NCBI GenBank assembly: GCA_963205115.1
Contig: CAUJHV010000021.1
Span: forward strand, 118,555 to 182,554
Source of the DNA: Pseudomonadota bacterium
GTDB lineage: Bacteria > Pseudomonadota > Gammaproteobacteria > Burkholderiales > Burkholderiaceae_C
Length of the DNA: 64,000 bases
Direction: 5' to 3'
Made by a program: the position numbers and the translations under genes. This document shows, in pieces, positions 1 to 9,494 of this stretch (its first letter is position 1; the number at the start of each line of letters is the position of its first letter). The notes under the pieces were generated by a model. It ran no database searches, was not told the origin of the DNA, and saw nothing but the letters and a program-made list of their open reading frames with translations.

Positions 1-587
1 CCCGGCCCGCGCAGCAGCAGCGGCACGGCGGTATTCAGTGCCATCGCGCGCCGGCGTTCGGGCGCCAGCGCACGTGCGAGCCAGCCGGTGTCGAGTTCGA
101 AAGGCCGCGCGCCGCCGGACTCCAGCACCTGCTGGGCGTCGAAATGCGAGCGCTCGCGGTAGGGCAGGCCGGTGGCGTGCACCACCAGTGCTTCGCCGCG
201 GCCGTACATGGCATGCAGCTGGGCGAGGTTCGGGTGCAGGGCAAACGGGGTGCCGGCCAGCGGCAGCGTGGGGGCCGGTGTCTGCGCCAGCACGCCGCGC
301 GCGTCGGCAAAGGCCGGGTCGCCCGGGGCCGGCGCGGCCGCCAGGCCGTCCAGGCCGCCGCGCAGCAGCACGACGATCAAGCGTCGGTCCTGTGCGGGCG
401 TGCTGCCGGCGGCCCAGCTCAGGCGTGCGCCTGCCGCCATGCCGGCCAGCGCGAAGCCCTGCAGCAGCCGGCGCCGGTGGAGCGATCGCGGCGGGGCGCC
501 GTCGGGCGCCGACAGGACATGTGGATCCTCGCCAGGCCCGGGCGTCGGGTTCGGCGGCGCCATCAGGCGCTTGGGGCTGCGAGCCAT
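1..587 (-). CDS. DUF1501 family protein, twin-arginine exported (C-terminus outside window)
   Basis: The minus-strand frame opens at an ATG (585-587) and stays open to the window edge, so the C-terminus is missing. The N-terminus reads as a twin-arginine signal: the HRRRLLQGFALAGMAAGARL stretch near residues 37-56 ends in an Ala-rich cleavage region. After it come the DUF1501-like blocks RRLIVVLLRGGLDGLAAAPAP and HPNLAQLHAMYGRGEALVVH. DUF1501 proteins are related to the alkaline-phosphatase/sulfatase fold and are normally encoded beside DUF1800 proteins, as here, where the DUF1800 gene ends 20 bases upstream. The pair is probably co-transcribed and the product probably folds before Tat export. 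The substrate is unknown. Confidence 0.85.
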   Translation of the reverse strand, partial: MARSPKRLMAPPNPTPGPGEDPHVLSAPDGAPPRSLHRRRLLQGFALAGMAAGARLSWAAGSTPAQDRRLIVVLLRGGLDGLAAAPAPGDPAFADARGVLAQTPAPTLPLAGTPFALHPNLAQLHAMYGRGEALVVHATGLPYRERSHFDAQQVLESGGARPFELDTGWLARALAPERRRAMALNTAVPLLLRGP

Positions 588-607
588 CGTGCGGTCCTTG
601 CTGCGCC

Positions 608-2035
608 TCAGCGGCGCTGGAATTCCGGCGCCAGCAACAGCAGCGCCAGGGCCTGCGGGCCGTCGGCCGCACGTTCGATCTGGGTCTCGGTCGCGGCCCT
701 CAGCCGCTCGCCCAGGGCGCGCCGCGCCAGGGCCCGCGCGTCGCGCGAGCGGCCGTAGCGGTCGGCCAGGCGCGTGGCCCACTCGACACGTTTCCACAGG
801 GCGTCCGGGCCCAGCCATTCGTCCTGGCGATCGGGCCAGCCAGCCGGAGAGGGCGCGGCCTGCAGCCGCTGGCCCATGCGGGAGATGCCGGCGTCGGGCT
901 GGCGCTGCAGCACCTCGGGCGACAGGCCCAGCAGCCGTGCGCTGGACACCGCCATTTCCAGCGGCGTCTTCAGCTTGGCCGGCCCGCTCGCCCAGGCCTC
1001 GGGCGCGTCGATGAGTTCGGTGTACACCGCGGCGAGGTCGCCGCCGCTGCGGGTGAAGCGTGCCGCCAGCCGGTCGACCAGCGCCGGCGGCGGGTCGTCG
1101 GCGACGAAGTGGCGTGCGAGTTTCAGCGCGATGAAACGTGCGGTGGCCGGGTGCCGCACGAGAAGGTCGAGCACGGCCTCCAGGCCGGCCTCGCCGTCGG
1201 GAATCGACTGCCCCAGCACCGGCTTCGGCCCGGGCTCGTGCCACGCGGGGTCGAAGCCGGCCACGGCCGCGCCGGAGGCCAAGTCCAGCCAGTCGGCCGG
1301 CCGCGGCAGCAGACGCCAGCCCGTGAGAACCGCGGCGAAGGCCGTGACGTCGGCCTGCGTGTAGGCGTGGCTCGCGGCGCCCAGCGTGTGCAGCTCGAGG
1401 ACTTCGCGCGCGAGGTTTTCGTTCAGGCCCGTGGGCTGTGCGCGCAGTGTCTCGGCATCTGCCGTGCGCCGAGCGCGCTGGCGCGCCACGCGTGAATTCG
1501 GGCCCGCGGAGCGGTCGTTGTCCAGGTAGCGCAGCATGGCACCGTGCGTGACGGCGGCCTTCAGCAGCGTGCGGAAGGGCCCGGCGATGTGCGGGCGGAT
1601 GGCCTCGCGCTCGAAGGCGCCGACCAGCCCGCGTACGGGCGCCTTGGCCAGTGAGACGGTGAAGTGGTTGGCCCAGAACAGCGCCAGGCGCTCGGCAAAC
1701 GGCCGCTGTGTGGCGATGGCCGCGCCCAGGTGTGCGCGTTGGTCGGCCTGCGTGATCTCGCGAAACTGCTCGGCGAAGCTCAGTTCAGCTGCTGGCGCGG
1801 AGGCAGCCTGCGCCGCCATCTCCGCCCCGGCCGCAGGCGCCGGGCGGCGCTGCAATTGCACGAAGCGTGCATGCGTGCGGATGCCGTCGGCCAGCGTGGC
1901 CAGGCCCGCGCCGGGCTGGGGATCGGCCGGCCCGATCTGCCGGCGCAGCCACCCATGGGCGTCAGAACCGATGACGGCCAGATCGGCTTCGCCCAGACCG
2001 AAGCGGTGGGCGGCGATGGAAGAGGGAGAATCCAT
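608..2035 (-). CDS. DUF1800 domain-containing protein
   Basis: This 475-residue protein carries the family's opening motif HRFGLG at residues 10-15. Later blocks are also typical of DUF1800, for example ERLALFWANHFTVS, the LNENLAREVLELHTLG segment and HPATARFIALKLARHFVADD. No biochemical role is established for the family. It almost always sits immediately upstream of a DUF1501 gene, as here, and the two are thought to work together at the cell envelope. The ATG at 2035 gives the HRFGLG motif the usual short leader. No obvious Shine-Dalgarno sequence lies just upstream. The family call is secure; the function is not known. Confidence 0.88.
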   Translation of the reverse strand: MDSPSSIAAHRFGLGEADLAVIGSDAHGWLRRQIGPADPQPGAGLATLADGIRTHARFVQLQRRPAPAAGAEMAAQAASAPAAELSFAEQFREITQADQRAHLGAAIATQRPFAERLALFWANHFTVSLAKAPVRGLVGAFEREAIRPHIAGPFRTLLKAAVTHGAMLRYLDNDRSAGPNSRVARQRARRTADAETLRAQPTGLNENLAREVLELHTLGAASHAYTQADVTAFAAVLTGWRLLPRPADWLDLASGAAVAGFDPAWHEPGPKPVLGQSIPDGEAGLEAVLDLLVRHPATARFIALKLARHFVADDPPPALVDRLAARFTRSGGDLAAVYTELIDAPEAWASGPAKLKTPLEMAVSSARLLGLSPEVLQRQPDAGISRMGQRLQAAPSPAGWPDRQDEWLGPDALWKRVEWATRLADRYGRSRDARALARRALGERLRAATETQIERAADGPQALALLLLAPEFQRR

Positions 2036-2205
2036 GGTGCAGGTGTGCCGATCCTCAACGGTTGCGCCCTGCGTCCCGCTGACGCGCCGGTGTGGGCCCG
2101 CGCGCGCGTCGCGGAATCGAGAATCGCAGCGCCGAGCCAGCCCATTGTGGGGAAATGCGGGCCAGGTTCCTAGAATCGGACGCGATCAGCCCCATCTGAG
2201 ACCCT

Positions 2206-3501
2206 ATGGTCCCCCATCTCACCACTGCCCTGACCGGCCCCATCAACGAGCTCGAGCAGCGCATCCTCGAGTCGATGCCGGCCATCGAGCGCTGGTTCCG
2301 GCTCGAATGGATGGAGCACACGCCGCCGTTCTACTCGGCCGTGGACGTGCGCAATGCCGGCTTCAAGCTGGCGCCGGTCGACACCGACCTGTTCCCCGCG
2401 GGCTTCCACAACCTCGCGCCCGACATGCTGCCGCTGTGCGTGCAGGCGGCGATGGCGGCCATCGAGAAGATCTGCCCCGAGGCGCGCAACCTGCTGCTGG
2501 TGGCCGACAAGTCCACCGCCAACAGCTTCTACCTGATGAATCTGCAGCGGCTGGTGCAGATCTTCCACCAGGCGGGCCTGAACGTGCGCCTGGGCACGCT
2601 CGACGAGATGATCGACGGGCCCATGGCGCTGAACCTGCCCGACGGCAGCCAGCTGACGCTCGAGCCGTTGCTGCGCAACCGCGGGCGGCTGGGCCTGAAG
2701 AATTTCGACCCCTGCACCATCCTGCTCAACAACGACCTGTGGGCCGGCACGCCCAAGGTGCTGGAGCATGTCTACGAGCAGTACCTGCTGCCGCCGGTGC
2801 ACGCGGGCTGGGGCCTGCGGCGCAAATCCAACCACTTCCGCAGCTACGAGGAAGTGGCCAAGAAATTCGCCAAGCTGCTGGGCATGGACCCGTGGCTGAT
2901 CAACCCGATGTACGGCCACTGCGGCGAGGTCGACCCGGGCACGCCGGCCGGCCCCGATTGCGTCAAGGACCAGGTCGATGCGCTGCTGACCAAGATCCGC
3001 CGCAAGTACAAGGAATACGGCATCAACGAGCGGCCCTTCGTGGTCGTGAAGGCCGACAACGGCACGCACGGCCTGGGTCTGGCCAGCGTGCGCGACGCCA
3101 AGGACCTGGACGATCCCGACGGCCCCACCTGGCGCCGTCTGCGTGCCGTGCGCGAAGGCCGGCAGGCCACGGAAGTCATCATCCAGGAAGGCGTGCCCAC
3201 CTACGAGCGCGTGAACCACGCGGTGGCCGAGCCGGTGGTCTACATGATCGACCGCTACGTGGTCGGCGGCTTCTACCGCGTGCACGCCGAGCGTGGCATC
3301 GACGAGAACCTCAACGCACCAGGCTCGGCCTACGTGCCGCTGGCCTTCGCGCAATCCACGCAGCTGCCCAAGCCGGGTGAGCGGCCGGGCGCCAGTGCGC
3401 CGAACCGCTTCTACATGTACGGCGTGATCGGTCGTCTGGCGATGCTGGCCGCGTCGTACGAGCTCGAAGCCACCGATCCCGAAGCCGAGGTCTACGACTG
3501 A
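2206..3501 (+). CDS. gshA: Glutamate--cysteine ligase, betaproteobacterial/Acidithiobacillus type
   Basis: The enzyme joins glutamate and cysteine with ATP to give gamma-glutamylcysteine, the first step of glutathione synthesis in the cytosol. The 431-residue product matches the GshA family seen in Acidithiobacillus and betaproteobacteria, not the E. coli type. Recognisable parts are the start [18 protein letters not shown], the central [20 protein letters not shown] block and the [14 protein letters not shown] stretch, which looks like a nucleotide-binding loop. A TAGAAT hexamer at 2171-2176 could be the -10 element. The second enzyme of the pathway, gshB, lies 3.4 kb downstream on the same strand, beyond kup and a BenE-like carrier. 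A GC-rich hairpin follows the stop codon. Confidence 0.92.
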   Translation: MVPHLTTALTGPINELEQRILESMPAIERWFRLEWMEHTPPFYSAVDVRNAGFKLAPVDTDLFPAGFHNLAPDMLPLCVQAAMAAIEKICPEARNLLLVADKSTANSFYLMNLQRLVQIFHQAGLNVRLGTLDEMIDGPMALNLPDGSQLTLEPLLRNRGRLGLKNFDPCTILLNNDLWAGTPKVLEHVYEQYLLPPVHAGWGLRRKSNHFRSYEEVAKKFAKLLGMDPWLINPMYGHCGEVDPGTPAGPDCVKDQVDALLTKIRRKYKEYGINERPFVVVKADNGTHGLGLASVRDAKDLDDPDGPTWRRLRAVREGRQATEVIIQEGVPTYERVNHAVAEPVVYMIDRYVVGGFYRVHAERGIDENLNAPGSAYVPLAFAQSTQLPKPGERPGASAPNRFYMYGVIGRLAMLAASYELEATDPEAEVYD

Positions 3502-3513
3502 TCCCATCGGCCG

Positions 3514-3540
3514 GGACGCCGCGGGCACGGGGCGGCGTCC
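3514..3540 (+). terminator. GC hairpin after gshA
   Basis: A perfect 9-base-pair stem (3514-3522 with 3532-3540) with a 9-base loop starts 12 bases after the gshA stop. No T-run follows, so it is either a weak or Rho-assisted terminator or only an mRNA 3' stabilising hairpin. It lies just before the proposed kup promoter. Confidence 0.4.
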
Positions 3541-3563
3541 AGGGGCGGTGTTGCGTTCCTGTC

Positions 3564-3592
3564 TTGCGGCCGAAGTTGCTGCGACGCACAAT
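3564..3592 (+). promoter_or_regulatory. Probable sigma-70 promoter of kup
   Basis: TTGCGG at 3564-3569 and CACAAT at 3587-3592 are separated by exactly 17 bases, which is ideal spacing for a housekeeping sigma factor. They lie 48 bases upstream of the chosen kup start and downstream of the gshA hairpin. This supports kup being its own transcription unit. Confidence 0.5.
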
Positions 3593-3640
3593 GCCTGCTT
3601 CGCCCGCCCGCGGGTGCCGGGGCCCGCGCAGGGCCAATAT

Positions 3641-5524
3641 GTGAAGAACGATTCCCGACAGCGCTCGCCCGCCGCGCTGGCCAGCCTCACCCTGGCGGCC
3701 CTTGGCGTGGTCTACGGCGATATCGGCACCAGCCCGCTGTACGCGCTGAAAGAAGTCTTCCACGCGGGCCATGTCCCGGCCACGCCGCAGAACATCATCG
3801 GCGTGCTGTCCTTGATCTTCTGGACGATGACCATCATCGTCTCGCTCAAGTACGTGCTGCTGATCCTGCGCGCCGACAACAACGGCGAAGGCGGCCTGAT
3901 CGCGATGCTGGCGCTGGCCACGACGGCGGTGAACGACCGGCCGAAGTTGCGCCGTGGACTGATGGTGGTGGGCTTGTTCGGCACCGCCATCTTCTACGGC
4001 GACGGTGTCATCACGCCGGCCATCTCGGTGCTCTCGGCGGTCGAAGGCCTGGAGGTGGCGTCGCCGGCCCTGCACAGCTGGATCATTCCGCTGACGCTGG
4101 TCGTGCTCACCGGGCTGTTCGGCGTGCAGCGTTTCGGCACCGGCGGCATCGGCAAGTTCTTCGGGCCGATCACGCTGGTGTGGTTCATCGTGCTCGTGCT
4201 GCTGGGCATGCCGCACATCCTGGCCAACCCCTCGGTGCTGGTGGCCTTGAATCCGATGCACGCCGCGGGCTTCTTCGCCTCGCAACCGCTGGTGGCCTTC
4301 ATCGCGCTGGGGGCGGTCGTCCTGTGCGTCACCGGCGGCGAGGCCCTGTATGCCGACATGGGCCACTTCGGACGCCAGCCGATCCGCATCGCCTGGTATG
4401 CCTTCGTGATGCCGGCCTTGGTGGTGAACTACTTCGGCCAGGGCGCGATGCTGCTGCAGGACCCCAAGGCGGTGGAGAACCCGTTTTTCCTGATGGCGCC
4501 GGATTGGGCGCGGCTGCCGCTGGTCTTTCTGGCCACGGCCGCCACGGTCATCGCCTCGCAGGCGCTGATCTCCGCGGCGTTCTCGGTGACCAAGCAGGCC
4601 ATCCAGCTGGGCATCCTGCCGCGCATGGCCATCAAGCACACCTCGGTGCGCGACACGGGCCAGATCTACGTGCCCTTCATCAACTGGACGCTGTTCGTGT
4701 TCATCGTGCTGGCGGTGGCGCTGTTCCGCAATTCCTCCAGCCTGGCGTCGGCCTACGGCATCGCGGTGACGCTGGACATGACCATCACCACGGTGATGAC
4801 CTTCTTCGTCATCCGCTACGGCTGGAAGTACCCGCTGGCGCTGTGCCTGTCGGCCACCGGCATCTTCTTTGTCATCGACATCACCTTCTTTGCGTCGAAC
4901 CTGCTCAAGCTCGTGGGCGGTGGCTGGTTCCCGCTGCTGATCGGCTCGGGCATGTTCCTGCTGATGCTGACGTGGAAGCAGGGCCGGCGGCTGATGGCCG
5001 AGAAGCTGCAGGAAGACGCCATCGAACTCAAGGGTTTCCTGGACGCCGTCTTCATCGACCCGCCCACACGCGTGGAGGGCACGGCCGTCTTCCTGGCCGC
5101 CGAAAAGGGCCTCGTGCCCAATGCGCTGCTGCACAACCTCAAGCACAACAAGGTGCTGCACGAGTACAACCTGTTCGTGACCGTGCGCCACCACGAGATC
5201 CCCTGGGTGGGCCTGAACAAGCGCCTGGAGCTCGAGCCGCTGGGCCACGACTGCTGGCAGGTGGTGCTGAATTTCGGCTTCAAGAACGACCCGGACGTGC
5301 CCGAGGCGCTGCAGTTGCTCGAGGGTCGCGGCATCCCGCTGCCCGACATGGACACGAGCTACTTCCTCAGCCGTGACATCGTCATCCCGACCTTCGGCGC
5401 GGGCATGGCGATCTGGCGCGAGAAGCTTTTTGCCAGCATGCACCGCAATGCGGCCGCCGCGGCGGACTTCCTGAACCTGCCGTCCAACCGCATCGTCGAG
5501 CTGGGCGCCAAAGTCGAGATCTGA
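3641..5524 (+). CDS. kup: Low-affinity K+ uptake protein Kup
   Basis: Kup brings potassium across the inner membrane, probably with protons. The frame is open from 3548, but the GTG at 3641 gives a 627-residue protein (E. coli Kup is 622) and puts the conserved [20 protein letters not shown] block at the usual distance from the N-terminus. It also leaves room for the upstream promoter. The first two thirds hold about twelve hydrophobic segments, including [20 protein letters not shown]. The last 180 or so residues form the soluble cytoplasmic domain ending in [12 protein letters not shown]. The neighbours gshA and gshB suggest a general osmotic/redox housekeeping area, not a dedicated operon. 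Confidence 0.93.
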   Translation: MKNDSRQRSPAALASLTLAALGVVYGDIGTSPLYALKEVFHAGHVPATPQNIIGVLSLIFWTMTIIVSLKYVLLILRADNNGEGGLIAMLALATTAVNDRPKLRRGLMVVGLFGTAIFYGDGVITPAISVLSAVEGLEVASPALHSWIIPLTLVVLTGLFGVQRFGTGGIGKFFGPITLVWFIVLVLLGMPHILANPSVLVALNPMHAAGFFASQPLVAFIALGAVVLCVTGGEALYADMGHFGRQPIRIAWYAFVMPALVVNYFGQGAMLLQDPKAVENPFFLMAPDWARLPLVFLATAATVIASQALISAAFSVTKQAIQLGILPRMAIKHTSVRDTGQIYVPFINWTLFVFIVLAVALFRNSSSLASAYGIAVTLDMTITTVMTFFVIRYGWKYPLALCLSATGIFFVIDITFFASNLLKLVGGGWFPLLIGSGMFLLMLTWKQGRRLMAEKLQEDAIELKGFLDAVFIDPPTRVEGTAVFLAAEKGLVPNALLHNLKHNKVLHEYNLFVTVRHHEIPWVGLNKRLELEPLGHDCWQVVLNFGFKNDPDVPEALQLLEGRGIPLPDMDTSYFLSRDIVIPTFGAGMAIWREKLFASMHRNAAAAADFLNLPSNRIVELGAKVEI

Positions 5525-5607
5525 GTGGCGGTCGCCACGCCTGATTCCCGGCCGGTGCGCGCGGCGAAAGGGCCGGTCGGCTCGACCTGTTCGGCCGGAG
5601 GCTGGGT

Positions 5608-6774
5608 GTGTTGACCCGCGACCTGCTGCCGCCCGTCGTCGCGGGATTCGTCGCGGTGCTCGTGGGTTTCACGAGCTCGGTGGCGCTCGTGTTCGCGGCG
5701 GCGCAGGCCCTGCAGGCCACGCCGGCGCAGACCGTCTCATGGATGTGGGCGTTAGGCCTGGGCATGGGCATCACCTCGATCGGCCTGTCCTGGCACTACC
5801 GCCAGCCGGTGCTGACGGCGTGGTCGACGCCCGGTGCGGCGCTGATCGCCGCCACCAGCGGCGTGGGCATGGCCGAGGCGGTCGGGGCTTTTGTCGTCAG
5901 CGGCGGGCTCATCACCCTCTTCGGCGTCACGCGCCTGTTCGAGCGGGCGATGGACAAGATCCCACAGGCCATCGCCGCGGCGTTGCTGGCCGGTGTGCTG
6001 GCGCGCTTCGGGCTCGATGCCGTGGGCGCGTTCAAGGGCAATCCGCCGTTGGTGCTGGCGATGACGCTGGCCTTTCTCGTCGGGCGACGCGCCTGGCCGC
6101 GCTACGCGGTGCCGGTGGTGCTGGTGGTGGGCATCGCGGTGGCGGCTGCACAAGGCCGCATCGCGGGCTCGGCCATCCAATGGGCCTGGGCCGTGCCGGT
6201 GTGGACCACGCCCGTGTTCACCTCCTCGGCGCTGATCGGCCTGGCGCTGCCGCTGTTTGTCGTCACCATGGCGTCGCAGAACCTGCCGGGCGTGGCCGCG
6301 CAGCGTGCGGCCGGCTACCGCACGCCGGTCTCGCCGCCGGTCGCGGTGACCGGCCTGGCCACCGTGTTGTTGGCGCCTTTCGGGGGTTATGCGTTGAACC
6401 TCGCGGCCATCACCGCAGCCATCTGCATGGGGCGCGAAGCCGGCGAAGACCCCGCTCGGCGCTGGCGCGCATCCGCCGCGGCCGGCCTCTTCTACGTGGC
6501 CGTCGGCCTGGCCGGCGGAGCGGTCGTCGGCCTGCTGCAGGCCTTTCCGCGCGAGCTGGTGCTGGTCGTGGCGGGCCTGGCGCTGCTGGGCACGATCACC
6601 GGCGGGTTGGCCGCCGCGCTGAAGGACGAGCGCCTGCGCGACGCGGCCGGCCTCACGTTCCTCGTGACGCTGTCGGGTCTGACGCTGTGGGGCGTCGGTT
6701 CGGCCTTCTGGGGCGTGGTCGCCGGCACGACTGCGTGGCTTGTGCAACAGTACCGCTGGCGCGCCGGCCGCTGA
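5608..6774 (+). CDS. BenE-like benzoate/H+ symporter family membrane protein
   Basis: A 388-residue, very hydrophobic protein with about 11-12 membrane segments. Its sequence follows the BenE family: LPPVVAGFVAVLVGFTSSVA at the N-terminus, QPVLTAWSTPGAALIAAT in the second quarter and the TMASQNLPGVA block near residue 220. BenE proteins import benzoate or related aromatic acids with protons. No aromatic-degradation gene is nearby, so the substrate cannot be inferred from context. The start is a GTG at 5608, directly followed by TTG. An ATG at 5746 would cut into the conserved N-terminus, so it was rejected. Confidence 0.83.
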   Translation: MLTRDLLPPVVAGFVAVLVGFTSSVALVFAAAQALQATPAQTVSWMWALGLGMGITSIGLSWHYRQPVLTAWSTPGAALIAATSGVGMAEAVGAFVVSGGLITLFGVTRLFERAMDKIPQAIAAALLAGVLARFGLDAVGAFKGNPPLVLAMTLAFLVGRRAWPRYAVPVVLVVGIAVAAAQGRIAGSAIQWAWAVPVWTTPVFTSSALIGLALPLFVVTMASQNLPGVAAQRAAGYRTPVSPPVAVTGLATVLLAPFGGYALNLAAITAAICMGREAGEDPARRWRASAAAGLFYVAVGLAGGAVVGLLQAFPRELVLVVAGLALLGTITGGLAAALKDERLRDAAGLTFLVTLSGLTLWGVGSAFWGVVAGTTAWLVQQYRWRAGR

Positions 6775-6893
6775 AGGCCTGCGGTCCGCGGGCCGATCGC
6801 TCGTGGCTGCACCGCCACCGCCGGCGCATCCCGGTACGCTCGACACACGGCCTGCACGTCGCGCAGGCACTTTTTTAGCGGAAGCCCTGAACC

Positions 6894-7847
6894 GTGAAGC
6901 TGCTTTTCGTTGCCGACCCGCTGGAGTCGTTCAAGACCTACAAGGACACGACCTTCGCCATGATGCGCGAGGCCGCGTCGCGCGGCCACACGCTGCTGGC
7001 CTGCGAGCCCGCCGACATCCGCTGGCGCCGCGGTGAACGTGTCACCGCGACCGTGCGCGAGATCGTGCTGACGGGCGAGGCGGACCACTGGTTCGACACG
7101 CGCGCTACGCATGCGGCGATGCCGCTGTGCGATACGCAGGCGATCGTGATGCGCAAGGACCCGCCCTTCGACAGCGAGTATTTCTACGCCACGCACTTGC
7201 TCGGCCAGGCCGAACGCGAAGGCGCGCGGGTCTTCAACAAGCCCGCGGCGCTGCGCGACCACCCGGAGAAGCTGGCGATCCTGGAATTTCCGCAGTGGAT
7301 CGCGCCGACCCTGGTGACGCGCCGCGAAGACGACATCCGCGCCTTTCACGCCGAGCACCGCGACATCATCCTCAAGCCGCTGGACGGCATGGGCGGCATG
7401 GGCATCTTCCGCGTCGGGCCCGACGGGTTGAACCTGGGCAGCATCGCGGAGACGCTCAACCGCGGTGGCGCGCAGACCGTGATGGTGCAGCGCTACCTGC
7501 CGCAGATCACCCAGGGCGACAAGCGCGTGCTGGTGATCGACGGCGAGCCCGTGCCTTACTGCCTGGCGCGCATCCCGCAGGGCAGCGAGATCCGCGGCAA
7601 TCTGGCTGCCGGCGGCAAGGGCGTGGCGCAGCCGCTCAGCGACAGCGACCGCGCGATCGCCACAGCCATCGGCCCGGTGCTGGCCGCGCGCGGCCTGCTG
7701 CTGGTGGGGTTGGACGTCATCGGCGACTGCCTGACGGAAATCAACGTGACCAGCCCGACCTGTTTCCAGGAGATCATGCAGCAGACCGGCTTCGATGTCG
7801 CGGGGCGTTTTGTCGACGCGCTGGAGGCCGCGGTGAAGCGCGCCTGA
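6894..7847 (+). CDS. gshB: Glutathione synthetase
   Basis: GshB adds glycine to gamma-glutamylcysteine using ATP, completing glutathione synthesis in the cytosol. The 317-residue length is normal for proteobacterial GshB. It has the N-terminal fold start KLLFVADPLESFKTYKDTTF, the MRKDPPFDSEYFYATHLL block (residues 87-104), the ATP-grasp loop beginning at Lys161 (KPLDGMGGMG) and the late EINVTSPTCFQEI motif that holds metal-binding residues. The start is a GTG at 6894, and the T-run just upstream (6872-6877) lies in the leader. It belongs to the same pathway as gshA, 3.4 kb upstream, but separate spacing suggests independent transcription. Confidence 0.95.
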   Translation: MKLLFVADPLESFKTYKDTTFAMMREAASRGHTLLACEPADIRWRRGERVTATVREIVLTGEADHWFDTRATHAAMPLCDTQAIVMRKDPPFDSEYFYATHLLGQAEREGARVFNKPAALRDHPEKLAILEFPQWIAPTLVTRREDDIRAFHAEHRDIILKPLDGMGGMGIFRVGPDGLNLGSIAETLNRGGAQTVMVQRYLPQITQGDKRVLVIDGEPVPYCLARIPQGSEIRGNLAAGGKGVAQPLSDSDRAIATAIGPVLAARGLLLVGLDVIGDCLTEINVTSPTCFQEIMQQTGFDVAGRFVDALEAAVKRA

Positions 7848-7870
7848 GGCCGCGGCTTCAGCGCCCGTGC

Positions 7871-7896
7871 GCCGGCACAATGGGGTGGTTGCCGGC
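7871..7896. terminator. Hairpin between convergent gshB and L,D-transpeptidase genes
   Basis: A 7-base-pair inverted repeat (7871-7877 with 7890-7896) with a 12-base loop lies in the 69-base gap between two convergent genes. It could act on either strand. There is no T-run, so this is a weak call. Confidence 0.3.
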
Positions 7897-7916
7897 GAGG
7901 GTCGCGCGGCAGCCGA

Positions 7917-9494
7917 TCAGCTGTCCGTCGTCGGGCCTTCGGGCCTCGCTGGCTGCGCGCTCACCGCACGCTCGACCGCCGCGCGTGGTTTGGCAGCCCG
8001 GCCTTCGACGGGCGTACGCGTGCGGGCCTTGCGGTCTGCGGCGGCCGAGGCCGGCGCGGGCGACTCGGTTGTGGCGACATCGCCGTTGAGCTCCAATGCC
8101 CCTGTGAGGGCCGCCTGCCGCGCCGCAGCATGGTTGTCCGTCGGCGTGACCGCCACCGGCCCCTCGAAGGCGATGCGCCACTGGTTGTTGCTGCGCGTCC
8201 AGTACTGGCGGTAGGTGGCCGGCGCCGGGCCCGCGGCCGCGTGCGAGGTCACGACCATCACCGGCGTGCTGTCGGTCGACCAGGACAGCAGGCTGACGCG
8301 CTCGCGCGCGTCGTCCGCGGCGGGTTTCCAGCGCCGCGCTTCCGTCGCGCCGGGCAAGTACCAGCGCGCCGTTTCCTGTTCGTCGGCCTCGCGCCGGGCG
8401 CTGCTCCAGGCTTGCCAGGCCGGCAGGAATTCGGCCGCGGTCTGGCGCGCGGCATCCGCGGACACCCAGCGGATCGACTGGGCGATCACCACCGGCGTGG
8501 CATCGACATCCAGCGTCTGCAGCAGCTGCTCGACATCGGTGTTGGACATCGCCACGCAGCCGTCCGTGGCCCAGGGCTCGTGGTTCAGCGTCTCGGCGGG
8601 CACGCCGTGCAGGAACAGTCCCGAGCCGGTGCGTCCCTGCAGGCGGTCGGCCGCATTCGGGTAGTTGAAGCGCAGCGCGCCGTGCCCGAAGCGTGCGTCA
8701 AGCTGCGCCTTCGGCAGGGCCGCGGTGACCCAGTAAACGCCCAACGGCGTGCGGCGATCACCCTCCGCGCGTTTGTCCACGCCCTGCTTGCCCAGCGACA
8801 CGTAGAAGTCGCGTTCCAGGCGCATGCCGTCAGGACCGTTCGAGAAGACGTACAACCGCGACCGGGAAGCGTCGACGGCGACGGCATGGTGGATGCCCGG
8901 GGCCAGACGCACAAATTCGGCGGGGACCATGCCTGTGGGCGGCCGGTCGCGCAGCGCGGCGATGCGCCGCTGCGCTTCCAGGCGCAGGCCCTGGCGCCGC
9001 GGGTCCTGTGTGTCGGCCGAACTGCCGGCATCGACACCGAATGCTGCGGGCCAGCCGGCGCGCGTGGCCAGCAGGTCGCCATACAGCATCTGGGCGAGCG
9101 CGAAGGTCGGGTGATCGTGCACCAGCGCCGTGGCCATCTCGAAGGCCTCCCGGCCCCGGCCTTCACCCAGCGCAGCATAGGCGGCGATCAGACGGCCTTC
9201 CGCGCCTTCGCCGGTGGTGCGAAGGAAGGGCAGGCCGGGCACCACGTCGTCGGGGCCCAGCGGCGCACGCACGTCGCCGCGCAGAACGGGCGCCGGCAAC
9301 GCGGCGGTTCGGGACGCGTCGCTCGAACGCTCATGACCCGGCGCGCCCAGCGGCGCCAGCACGGCACTGCAAGCGGCCACGAGGGCCAGCCCGCCGCCGC
9401 CCAGCCAAGCCCAGCGCCAGGAGCGCAGCCGCCCCGACGAGGCCTGCTCGTCGGGCCAGGCGTTCAGCGCCCCGACTCTTCCTGGATCAGCCAC
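7917..9494 (-). CDS. L,D-transpeptidase (YkuD domain) with C-terminal NTF2-like domain
   Basis: This is probably a periplasmic enzyme that forms or exchanges peptidoglycan cross-links or attaches proteins. A hydrophobic segment (about residues 30-48) ends in VAAC, so Cys42 could be a lipidation site; otherwise it is a membrane anchor. The catalytic domain spans roughly residues 198-335, with His296 in LFLHG and the nucleophile Cys313 in ATDGCVAMSN, the full HG...DGC signature. The last 170 residues resemble the NTF2-like tail of Cds6-type transpeptidases (YRQYWTRSNNQWRIAFEGP). The GTG start at 9494 overlaps the upstream TPR gene by 31 bases, which suggests translational coupling. The final 60 residues are Ala/Arg/Pro-rich and probably disordered. 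Confidence 0.88.
   Translation of the reverse strand: MADPGRVGALNAWPDEQASSGRLRSWRWAWLGGGGLALVAACSAVLAPLGAPGHERSSDASRTAALPAPVLRGDVRAPLGPDDVVPGLPFLRTTGEGAEGRLIAAYAALGEGRGREAFEMATALVHDHPTFALAQMLYGDLLATRAGWPAAFGVDAGSSADTQDPRRQGLRLEAQRRIAALRDRPPTGMVPAEFVRLAPGIHHAVAVDASRSRLYVFSNGPDGMRLERDFYVSLGKQGVDKRAEGDRRTPLGVYWVTAALPKAQLDARFGHGALRFNYPNAADRLQGRTGSGLFLHGVPAETLNHEPWATDGCVAMSNTDVEQLLQTLDVDATPVVIAQSIRWVSADAARQTAAEFLPAWQAWSSARREADEQETARWYLPGATEARRWKPAADDARERVSLLSWSTDSTPVMVVTSHAAAGPAPATYRQYWTRSNNQWRIAFEGPVAVTPTDNHAAARQAALTGALELNGDVATTESPAPASAAADRKARTRTPVEGRAAKPRAAVERAVSAQPARPEGPTTDS

Noticed and set aside
38..1495. 485-residue plus-strand frame opposite DUF1501/DUF1800
   Set aside because: Shadow of the two minus-strand genes, which have recognisable family motifs.
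3311..5443. 710-residue minus-strand frame opposite kup
   Set aside because: Antisense shadow caused by high GC; composition is dominated by Arg, Gln, His and Ala with no recognisable motif, while kup on the plus strand is clear.
2206..7847. gshA-kup-benE-like-gshB as one operon
   Set aside because: Gaps of 83-139 bases, a hairpin after gshA and a good promoter before kup argue for separate units.
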